DNA of 64,000 nt. Origin: Adenophora triphylla var. japonica. Its lineage: Eukaryota; Streptophyta; Magnoliopsida; Asterales; Campanulaceae. Location: positions 248,001-312,000 of the forward strand of contig JAFEMH010000527.1 in assembly GCA_022495995.1 (NCBI GenBank), in the 5' to 3' direction. The number at the start of each line of letters is the position of its first letter. Within the stretch, counting starts at the first letter, position 1. The notes below the pieces were generated by a model. It did not search any database, had not been told where the DNA came from, and saw only the letters and a program-made list of their open reading frames with translations. The position numbers were made by a program, and so were the translations under genes. This document shows positions 32,928 to 42,588 of the stretch, in pieces.

Positions 32928-35524
32928 CTAGGCCTCCGATTCTTCTTCATCTTCATCGCTGCTCAGCTCGTAGATGCTAGCCTCCCTCATCAAGTCCTCC
33001 TGGTCGCTCACGTCAGACAAATGGACATTATCGTGCCCATACTCAGCCCAATGCCTGAATGTCGGCGCTGGGTCCCCGCCCCGAGGCATAGCACTTTGGA
33101 AGAGTACTCCGAGGCCGATGAGGTAGACGCTGTGCCCCGACGTGCCGTCTCTTGCGCCGGGCTCTGCGCATCCGCTGCCGCCTTCGAAGCGCAGCCGCCT
33201 TCCTCGAAGAGACCGGCACATGTCCTTCCAAACCCTATTCTCGCCCGACCACCCTATCATAAGTGCGAGCCGGAACTCCGAGAAAAAGAAGAGAAAAATC
33301 TCGAAAATCTCGTAAAATTGCAAAAGCGTAAAAAATCGAAAGCTAAAAAGGGAATAAGACCCTAAGAGTACACTTACAAAGGTGCATCGAGGCGGCAAGG
33401 TGTACCGGGGCTCCCTAGCATCGGGGACAGGTATCCTCATCCTCCTTGGCACTCCATGGACCACGTAGGACGATGCGTGCAGGAGGGATCGGCGGGTCGA
33501 GGCTCATCCTCCCCATATCCCCGAGTGACCGCCCAGCCTTCACTAGCTTCGTGGCGTCCTCGTGCGCCGCTCCACAAACACGGCGTAGGGGTGTCCATGT
33601 CGGTACTCCTCCGCAGCCCACGCCCGCTCGGTACCTAGCAATCTCATCCTCTCGCCTCCTCGGGCTGCAGCATCCGTGGCTGGAGGGTCGAAGGAGTAAT
33701 GGCATCTAGTGGGGAACATGACCATGCCGCTCGAGAAACGGTCCCCCAAGTAGATGACATCACATGTCAGCCCCGCGAGCCACCTCCTCTCGCCTCGTCA
33801 CCTCTATGGCATCTCCCAAAGAAGATCTCTCGGATACCTCGCCCCAGGAAGAAGTCCACTCCATCGTGCCCATCCCCGTTGATGACCGGCCTCACCATTT
33901 TGTAATCGAAGGTAATCCGGGTCTTCCCCGTGAATTTATCTCTCGCGTCTCCCTCCAAATAACCATAGCAGTGGAAGATGGTGACATCACTCTGCTGGTT
34001 CCAAGGGAAGAACCCGATCACCTCGCAAAACCAGGCCTGCATGTTCAAAACATCAAAAGGTCATTTTCTCTCTTATAAAAGTCTCAAGACAGGAAAAGAG
34101 AAAAGAAAAAGAAGAAAAAAGGAGACTACCTCAAGGGCAAAAGAAAAGCAGTCCATGGAAGCAGCCTTGTTCCGGCTGTACAGATCCAGGGAGAAGTATA
34201 GCTACGCCAATCCGGCCTCTCCCCAAGAGACCGTCCCAATCCCATCAACATCCTCCAGAGAGTCGAGGAGGCAAGTCATAGCTATCGTCCTGCACTGGCA
34301 AAGATGGTGACCGATAGCATCAACCATATGAATGCTCTAGCTACTGGCAAGGGCCACATCATTAGCAAGAAAATTCTCGTATGGAAGTCTGGATCGCCAC
34401 CTCGACATTCCGTGTCTCCATCCCTGCCCCTTCGGAATCAGCTCAAACCCGACCAAAGCCCGAAACTCCTCGGCCGTAATATGGTCCCTCCAAGTCACGG
34501 GCCTCCCGGTGAACTCGTAAGCCCGTAATAGCGGTGAAATCGGCAGGAGTCACCGTCGCCTCTCCCACTCGTGGAAGCTATGTGTACCGTCCCACTGCAA
34601 TCTCGTATAGGGCCCGGACCAAGCCCTCGCTCTTAGAGGTGATGTGGACACCCCGCCGATAGCCTCTACAAATGCATCCAAGCCAGTAGCCCTCACTACC
34701 GCTTGGGATTCATCCCATCCTTCTCAAAGTCTGGCATCCTCTGCCAAAGCTTGACCGCTATCTCCGACGGTCCTCTAGACTTGTTCTCCTGTAGACAAGC
34801 ACATCAAAAGAAGCGTCAGTCCTTCATATCATTTCAAAAGCATGCATATATTCAAAAGTGCACATATTTTCAAAAGAAAAGCATTCATAAAAGTTTTTCT
34901 AGCATATCTTTTGCATAAAAACGTGTCTTTCATCACTTGAAACGCGTCATTGCTTTCCTAAAGCACAAAATCACAATTTTTCGCACATAAGCATTATTTT
35001 TCAAAAAAAAAAAAAAATGGCATGCATGAATCATTTTCATCTTCCAAAATCATGTTTTCTCATTGAAAATCAGAATTTTGACCTAGTTCTAGCACAAGGC
35101 AAGAACTCCGTCTCATATTTTGAAAAAAATTCTCATTCTTACTTCATTTTGCGAGAAAAAAGTGAGTCATTCTCATATTTTTTTCATCAAATAAAATTGC
35201 ACATTGCATATTCTTAGCCTCATAGGTTGTTCATGCATCTCAAAATCATTCAAAAAATCATTCAAAAATCCTAAAATTCGGGTCAAGCCCTAAATCATTC
35301 AAAATTCAAGCAAAATCATCGGATTTGAGCAAAATGAGAATGCTTACCCCAACCGATCGCGGGTTCGTTGATTTGTGCTCCCTTCTCCCCGGATAAAGCT
35401 CCGATGGAGGTGTAAGGAAGTCATACTTCCTCTCCGTCCTCACGAGCTCCTTCCTCCTCCTCCTCGCGGCCGCCGAGATGTTTCTCCTCGCTTGCCTTGA
35501 TACGGGATTGCCTTTCGGATCCAT
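32928..35524 (-). pseudogene. Antisense coding unit 1 of element C, plant-mobile-domain-like, spliced
   Basis: Exon 1 (35524-35348) encodes 59 residues starting MDPKGNPVSRQARR and ends at a GTAAG donor. An acceptor CTACAG precedes exon 2 (34788-34130), which reads KLWQRMPDF, then after small frameshifts EATVTPADFTAITGL and AYLYFSLDLYSR, the style of the plant mobile domain of MAIN/MAIL1-like proteins. A GAG/GTAGTC donor and a CATGCAG acceptor lead to exon 3 (34036-33378, AWFCEVIGFFPWN), which ends at GTAAGT. A last exon (about 33258-32928) ends in an acidic tail, LSSDEDEEESEA. Stops (34696) and frameshifts mark it as decayed. Extra antisense ORFs between pol and the 3' LTR are known in Tat-group elements. 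Confidence 0.6.
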
Positions 35525-35636
35525 TTCAAATCAAAGGGAAGCAAAAGGGGTTGAAGAATTTCGAAAATTCTCTCTCTCTTCTCTCTCTCTCGGCTGAAGT
35601 GGGCGGCAATGGTGCCCAATGCCCGTTCAAAACCTG

Positions 35637-35707
35637 ATTTTAAATAATCTGGAAAAAACAGGCTTCTAGCCGTACGGCTTCTTTTTCTCCATCTCATGCC
35701 GGGCGGC
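35637..35707 (-). promoter_or_regulatory. Candidate promoter of antisense unit 1
   Basis: Minus-strand reading gives GCCGCCCGGC (35707-35698), GCCGTACGGC (35678-35669), then an AT-rich ATTATTTAAAAT (about 35649-35638) and a GA-rich stretch (35595-35567) before the ATG at 35524. This resembles box, TATA-like element and leader in a sensible order. The TATA-like word is not canonical. Confidence 0.4.
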
Positions 35708-35913
35708 TTCATTCGCTCTGAGCATAAATTACAATCCTGCCCCTGGACCTTCCACTTGGGCATGCATTTTCCGTTATCTTTTAACCAAGATAACATCTTT
35801 TCAGAAAATATCCCTTATCTCTTTAGCGATCAAGCTTTATTCCCAGTCGCCTCCGTTAATTCCGTTATAACGGGATAACACCAGGTGACAACCTCCGAAT
35901 TGTCAGAACTCTA

Positions 35914-36862
35914 GACTTGTGCTACCTCTATCCGCGAATAGTGACGTATGCCCAAGTCATTCCAACTTGTGCTACCTCTATCCGCGAATAGTGAAGTATG
36001 CCCAAGTCATTCCAACTTGTGCTACCTCTATCCGCGAATAGTGAAGTATGCTCAAGTCATTCCAACTTGTGCTACCTCTATCCGCGAATAGTGAAGTACG
36101 CCCAAGTCATTCCAACTTGTGCTACCTCTATCCGCGAATAGTGACGTACACCCAAGTCATTCCAACTTGTGCTACCTCTATCCGCGAATAGTGACGTACG
36201 CCCAAGTCATTCCAACTTGTGCTACCTCTATCCGCGAATAGTGAAGTACGCCCAAGTCATTCCAACTTGTGCTACCTCTATCCGCGAATAGTGAAGTATG
36301 CCCAAGTCATTCCAACTTGTGCTACCTCTATCCGCGAATAGTGAAGTATGCCCAAGTCATTCCAACTTGTGCTACCTCTATCCGCGAATAGTGACGTATG
36401 CCCAAGTCACTCTAAACTTGTGCTACCTCTATCCGCGAATAGTGACGTATGCCCAAGTCATTCCAACTTGTGCTACCTCTATCCGCGAATAGTGACGTAT
36501 GCCCAAGTCATTCCAACTTGTGCTACCTCTATCCGCGAATAGTGAAGTACGCCCAAGTCATTCCAACTTGTGCTACCTCTATCCGCGAATAGTGAAGTAC
36601 GCCCAAGTCATTCCAACTTGTGCTACCTCTATCCGCGAATAGTGAAGTATGCTCAAGTCATTCCAACTTGTGCTATCACTATCCGCGAATAGTGACGTAT
36701 GCCCAAGTCATTCCAATTTGTGCTACCACTATCCGCGAATAGTGACGTACGCCCAAGTCATTCCAACTTGTGCTACCTCTATCCGCGAATAGTGACGTAT
36801 GCCCAAGTCATTTCAACTTGTGATACCACTATCCGCGAATAGTGACGTACGCTCAAGTTTCC
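35914..36862 (+). repeat. Tandem array, 50 bp units x 19, element C
   Basis: Nineteen copies of ACTTGTGCTACCTCTATCCG CGAATAGTGACGTATGCCCA AGTCATTCCA with few changes (GACGTA/GAAGTA, TATG/TACG). Each carries the near-palindrome CTATCCGCGAATAG. The unit past the right edge reads CTATCT...AGATAG instead. Related TGACA...TGTCA blocks flank the array at about 35885 and 36925. It sits just inside the 3' LTR, where tandem arrays are known to arise in Tat elements. Confidence 0.95.
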
Positions 36863-37410
36863 CAAACTTAAGTTGCCTCTATCTCCGTCATAAAGAGATA
36901 GTGCCGTAAGCTCTAGCTTCTTCAGGTGACAGCCTCCGAATTGTCAAAATCTCAAGGATCCTAGACATCGTTCCTAACTATCTAGTGATGCTTGAACTAC
37001 GATCAAGGCTTGATTCCTCCGGGATACGTAGGTAGCCTTTTATAAAAGGTCCAGCCATTCGACCACTTTGGTCACCCTGTTCCTTTGTCACTCCTCAGTG
37101 ATAAAGCGCCCCCTCATAAAAGTTCAAATATTCGACCACCTGGGTCACTCCTAGCATATCCCCAGTAGGATCATTTGCTTGACCTCCTAGGTCATTTTCT
37201 CAAAGAAGAGACCAGCTTCTCTTCTTCCTCCCCCGGGATCCTAATTCCGAACTACGGCCTGGCTTGATTCCTCCGGGATACGTAGGTAGCCTTCTAAAAG
37301 GTTCAGCCACTCGACCACCTTGGTCTCCCAATCCGTCTCGGCATTCGCCAGATCGGATCCTTTTCTATCGACAACCCCACTCGCCTTGCAAGTGACGTTG
37401 CCGAGGGCTT
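36863..37410 (+). other. Pre-LTR conserved blocks and polypurine tract of element C
   Basis: Two copies (36992-37066, 37240-37315) of a block with CTTGATTCCTCCGGGATACG and TAGGTAGCCTT...AAGG, then CAGCCA(T/C)TCGACCAC. Element B has the same block (12636-12712, minus). GCCGAGGGCTT (37400-37410) is the likely purine tract; its counterpart in B is GCCGAGGGGCTAAC. Confidence 0.65.
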
Positions 37411-39010
37411 CGTAAGTACCCAAATCGGCTCATGCCTTCCGTTAATTTTCCCGACATTTCGGTAAATTTTCCGGTAATTCCCGGACCTTCCTAGTGTTCC
37501 TAAATGTCCCGGAACAGTCCAAATCTAAATTAGGGCTGTAAGGAGCCTTCCTAATTAAGAAAACACGTTTTTCTTAATTAGGGGGAAGCTTCTAGAATGA
37601 TGCCACCTTGCATGGTTCTAGAATGCTGAGTCATTGTGGATAAGACCGCACGGCCTCATTTGCAAAGAGCCTGCAGCCGCACGGCTTCATTAGCCTTATC
37701 CAGACTGCCTATAAATAGAGCCCTCCTCTACCCATTTCAACACACAAGATATGAGAAAAATACTCAATCCACTCTGAAAGACGTGAAGAAACTGCTGGGA
37801 ATTCAAGAAGAAGAAGAAGGAAGGCCAAGAAGCTACATCCCTCCTCCTTGAAGACCAAAGATCGACCTCTCCTCCTAGCTCCGTCCCGAGAAGCAAAGGA
37901 AGTCATTGGTAACCTCGCACGCCCTATCCTTGCATCCTAATTGCTTTATAAATTGCTCATTGCATTGTCTTTATATTGCTTGGGACTTGGTAGCTTAAAG
38001 ATCACATCTTTATCATCCCCTTCCCCCTTTGCATGCATTAAGACCTCATTTGTCATAAAAATGTAGTCTTTTTCATAAAGGTGCATCCTTTGCACCTAAA
38101 ATCCCTATTTTCCAATAAAAATGTTATCTTTATGCATCATTTGCATATAAAGATCAAATCTTTTTCAATAAAAATGCATCCTTTGCATCAAAACCCCCTT
38201 TTTCAATGCATCATTTGCATAAAAATCAAATCTTTATGCATCATTTGCATAAAGATCATTTCTTTAAATCAAGAAGCATCATTTGCAACCTAAAAATGTC
38301 ATCTTTTCATTAAAGATTCATTTTTTCATCATGCATTTCCCCTTTCCCCCAAACTTGGAACGGACCGGTGTAAAAGTTCTCATCTTTGCATCGTTCCTTC
38401 CATTAAAGGTTCATGATTTCTTTAGGAAAAAGGATAACCTTGAACCCTATATCTCCGATTATCGCTTAAGAATGAGTATGAAGCCTCTATACGAGCTCGA
38501 CCGTCTTAAAGCGTAGGATTGATGGGCTAAGGACATTCCTTCCTAAAGAACCTCATCTTTGACCCAAAAGAGAGTCATTCTCTCGATCACGCAAGTCCCG
38601 AGGGTCCCGAGGTTTAAAATGCGATGATCATAAGTCATAAGATGAGGACGGGATCATAATCCCAAATACATAAATTCCAAGGAATCCCGAGCGACAACCA
38701 ACAAATGGTTTGTACGTCCGGAAGATAACTTGGGACATTCCCCCCTTTTACTCTCAAACACATGCACACAAAGAAAGCACGCAAGCAAACACGATTAATG
38801 AAATCTAGGGAGACTTGCTCCGGCAAGGCACTTTGGGTGAACGCCAAACGTTCTTCCCAAGGGGTAACTTAACCTCCGAACCCATAAAACCTTTTTTTCA
38901 AAGTTTTGAGGTAATCAAAATGGCGTGGCGACTCCGTTTTTCAAATAAACCGGATGTCTTCAAACTCGCGTGAATTCCAATAAACACAAAATTTTGGGCA
39001 CACATTCACA
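37411..39010 (+). repeat. 3' LTR of element C
   Basis: Aligns along its length with 20154-21766, ending CACACATTCACA. Its first base is C instead of T (CGTAAGTACCC), so the terminal TG is mutated. Boxes ACCGCACGGC (37645) and GCCGCACGGC (37676) and TATAAATA (37710) match the 5' copy. Confidence 0.92.
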
Positions 39011-41377
39011 ATTGCGCAAGTCCCAGGTTTCGTCTTCACGTCCCCAATCATCACGGGAATTAGCAGAGGACTTATCCACCATGCTTACCCCGTCATTTCC
39101 AGGGAAAGGGTTTCCAATTTTGTTGGGACTGCGGGGGCGTTCCAACTTTCCCTCCTCGATTAGCCCTTGGACCACTTGCTTCAGTACGAAGCAATTGTCG
39201 GTGGTGTGACCGGGGTAGTTGTGGAAGGCGCAGTGCTTGCTCATATCCATGTTGGGCTTGAGAGTCTTTGGTTGGAAATTCTCGAGGGGTTTGAGAATGT
39301 TCCTCTTTACTAGTGTCTCGAGGACTTGGCTCAAGGGCATCCCGAGGTTATCGAAATGCTGGAATTGTGGTATGCGAGGAGGTTTGTTGCTTCGTTGGGC
39401 TGTGTTCCCCTTGTTCACCTCATTGTTCAGGGGGAACGTATTTCCGTCTGTATTGGGGCCGCAGGGGCGCTCCAACTTTCCTTCTTTAATCAATCCTTGA
39501 ATTGCTTTCCTCAAAACTGTCCAGTTATCGGTTGTATGACCATGGTATTTGTGAAAAGCACAATACTTGGTTACATCTCAGTTGGCATTGGGGAATTTGG
39601 GCTGATAATTCTCAAGGGGCTTGAGCATGTTCTGCTTTATCAATGCCTCGAACACTTGGCTTAGAGGCATTTCGAGGTTTTCAAAGTGTTGAAAACGCTG
39701 CCGTTTATTCCTCGGGAGTGCTTGGTCACATCTTCTTTGGATTTCATTCTGAATGTAGTGGAATGCCTCGGTAGCCCTTTTTCCTTTGTTTGGGGAAGAT
39801 GCCATATTAGGCGGGACTGCCTTGCAGCAGTAGGAAGAAGCAGGACTGGCTACCCTTTCCTGCGTGCTTAAAGCTTTTTCAAACTTGGTACCGGCGTTGA
39901 CCATAGCGTGAAGATCAGGATAGGGGTGGTGGCTGATCAATGTCCTCAACGATGGTTTGAGGCAGGAGTGGAAGATGTTCATCTGTTCTTCCTTGGATAG
40001 GAGGTCCACTATCTCGCTTAAGTTCCAATTCCATCTTTTGTAAAATTCCTCCACCGACTCATCATCTTTCTGCTCAGTGGCCTGCAGGTCATGCCGGTTT
40101 GTTTTCCACTTGAGGTTAGCACGGTATTTTTCCAGGAAAATATCACTTACTTGCTCCCAAGTGGAGCGGTTTTCTGCTTTTACTTTAAGAAACCACGTCA
40201 AGGCCGTGTATTTTAGAGAGCGTTGAAAGTGATCTGCCATTTGTTGAGGTGTGGCCCCTTTGGTCTTCATACCTAAGACATAGGCATTGATATGGGTCCT
40301 CGGGCATTCTGTCCCATCGAACTTCTCCATTTCCGGCATTTTGAACTTTGGGGGGAGAGGAATCACCTTGCTCGGATCTGTGGGCGTGAGCGGGTCTTTC
40401 CGAGAGTTGGCCATTTTCCCTTGCATATCTTTTATCTTTTCAACCAACCAAACCATGTGAGGGTCAGTAGGCGGAGGCAGGCTGTCGTTTTTTGGGATGG
40501 AAACCGAAGATGGAGGTGGATTGGCTGATGGGATCGCCATTCGGGAGTCTTGGGGAGGTAGTTGAGTGTATACCAACCCATACCCTGGAGTGTTGAAGTT
40601 GGAGCCTAGGGCGTGATTGCCCGGACCGCCTAGGGTTTTGTTTGGGAACTGGGGAAATGTTTTGTTAGCCCCAAGTGGTAGTCCAGCGGGTGGAAGGTTT
40701 GAGATGTCGGGATATCCGCTCGGGATGCCTGTCCCAGGTAGGCATGTGGACTTCTGATTATGGCTGCGAGGCTCGTATAGAGGAAGAGGATTGAATCCTG
40801 GGGGATACCGAGATGCATTGGGATCTGGTAGAGCAGGCACGTATGTGTGCTGTTGGTACTGAGCTTGATGTGCAGAGCCGGGAAACTGACTGTGCTGAGG
40901 CGGGCATATCGGAGTTGCATGACTGATGCCTGAGTGAAGCTTTGAGCGAGAGCTGCTTAGCGTTGATGGGATCTCGTAACTTGGCGGAGGCGGGACCTGT
41001 TGATAGCTTTGAGGACCCGGGGGAGCAGGTATTTCTTCGTCTTCTATGAGAATGAAGGTCCCATCTGTTTGGGGAACGGCCACGGCTCCGCGGCGGCGCA
41101 TAGTGTCTACGATCCAGGCTTGCTGCTCTTCCTGGCGCTTCTTGAGAGTTTCGAAGGCTCGCAGCACCTCCTCCATTGTCTGGAGGTTTCTCAGTGGTGG
41201 GGTTCCGTTTCCCTCACTGTTATTTGTTGATCCCGCCATGGGGGAGTAGCGGATTGTTCGGACCGCTGAACCGGAAGGGCTATCGGACCTTGTGACCTCG
41301 ATACTGAAAGGGCGGCTCCCGGGTACTCTCAACCACTCTCGGTTCACTGGAGGGGCTGACGGGTAAGGTTTAGACAC
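39011..41377 (-). pseudogene. Gag polyprotein of element A with duplicated zinc-knuckle module
   Basis: The 599-residue frame starts MSKPYPSAPP, with a Pro/Gln/Ser-rich half and then the retrotransposon gag domain (PPKFKMPEMEKFDGTECPRT, YTALTWFLKVK, DESVEEFYKRW, ISHHPYPDLHAMV). A TGA at 39580-39578 interrupts it, but the same frame continues to 39011. Around that stop lie two ~100-residue copies of one module: FQHFENLEMPLSQV to KYCAFHKYHGHTTDNW and FQHFDNLGMPLSQV to KHCAFHNYPGHTTDNC, each followed by GLIKEGKLERP or GLIEEGKLERP. The second keeps the C-x2-H-x4-H-x4-C spacing; the first ends in Trp. Gag would package element RNA. Confidence 0.88.
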
Positions 41378-42588
41378 GGGAAGACCTTTTGGATGAAGGG
41401 GGAAAGCTCACGTGACATGCAGTTTTCGCTTTTTATTTATGATTTTTTTTATTTATTTTTGTCATTTTAATTTACTTAAAACGCGTTTTCTCAGATTCCT
41501 AGGTAGGTTGGAAAAGATTGCTCTTCTTTTTTGCAACTATGCTAGATCCTGGGTCAGTGGAGACCATCTGTGCGGCTATAAGCCCCTCATTTTGCACCTG
41601 TATTTCGACATCCCAGGGTGGACAGCCCCGGGCGAGGGTCCTATAGGGCAAGCGGTTTCCACCGGCCTAAAAGAAAAATCGAACCTAAGGACCGAGCCTA
41701 TCATGTTCGTTTTAATGCGTTAGCCATGTGAATAGTGAACCGAGCCGGCACCTGAGTCAAGATCGGGTCAAGAGTTTGGCATGACCTCTCTTTACCTTGC
41801 TTGCGCAAGGGATCTGTGACGTTAGGCGTTGTCTGGGTCATATCGTCATGGCTGACGTATTAAAGGCTTGATGACATGGTGTCATGTGAGCATGGATGTA
41901 TATCCGGGACGGAACATCGTCTGGGTGTAGCTTCGGAAAATCAAGATCAGGTCAAGATTTTAGCATGACCTTTCATCGCTTTGCTTGCGCAAGGGATCTT
42001 GAGTTCCGAGCTTCGACTCAGAAAATGGCCGGCATGGTATATGTATCCAGGTCGTATGACATGGAAGGGTAAAAACCAACCGAGTCCGGACGAGAATGTG
42101 ACTCAAGACTCAAACGTGTGGTTGACGCTTGGCTAGGATGGGATGTTTGGAATGATCCCGTGCGCGTCCAAGAGGCCTAGGAAGACCAAACGGACCGCAA
42201 CCGAGACCACCCCGGGTTGAGGGTTGTAGTGTGCGATATCTCGAGGCAAAGAAGCGCGTAGCGTGCGGTGTAATCGAGGCAGCAGTGTGAGTAGTGTGTG
42301 GTGTAACCGAGGCAGCAGTGCGCGTAGTGTGCGGTCTCTAAAATTCTTTTACTGAGTAAAACTGAAGTTTTTCGAAGAATTTTAAATGTATGCACAGATG
42401 TATATTGATGCATTTTTTTTTTGTATTTTTTTTTTTTTTGCAAAATAAAAAAAAGTAAAGCACATGCACACACACACAACAGTTAAAGAAAGGGGTAAAA
42501 TGAAAGTTTGACCCTCATCATCATTTTAAAAATCTTTTGTTTTGTTTAAAAGTTTTTAAAACAAAATGTCCCCAGCGGAGTCGCCAAC
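41378..42588 (-). other. Untranslated leader of element A
   Basis: No gene. It holds the block shared with C (41577-41655). A ~55-base direct repeat lies at 41761-41815 and 41945-41999, each copy with GGTCAAGA...GCATGACC and the palindrome CTTGCGCAAG (41800-41809, 41984-41993). A ~40-base repeat with CGAGGCA(G/A)(C/A)AGTG and CGTAGTGTGCGGT lies at 42240-42335. TG and CA runs are at 42461-42480. Confidence 0.75.
42569..42586 (-). other. Primer-binding site of element A
   Basis: On the minus strand TGGCGACTCCGCTGGGGA begins two bases after the LTR end. It pairs with a tRNA ending ...GTCGCCA. The type is that of Ogre/Tat elements, for which tRNA-Arg is reported as primer; I have not verified the tRNA here. 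Confidence 0.85.

Larger units (their letters stand above)
20154..39010 (+). mobile_element. Tat/Ogre-like gypsy element C, 18.9 kb, LTR to LTR
   Basis: Two related LTRs (20154-21766 and 37411-39010) enclose, in plus order, a PBS, long leader, gag-like remnant, protease, RT, RNase H, archaeal-type RNase H and integrase. A 7-kb 3' zone then holds two antisense coding units, a 50-bp array and a purine tract. Size, order, PBS and the second RNase H place it in the Tat/Ogre group. All coding regions carry frameshifts and stops. The 5-mers next to the two LTRs (GCCAT left, ATTGC right) do not match, which is unusual for an intact insertion. Confidence 0.88.

Noticed and set aside
35914..36862. Regular direct repeats resembling a CRISPR array
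   Set aside because: Units are contiguous 50-mers with no variable spacers, in a plant retrotransposon; it is a tandem satellite-type array.
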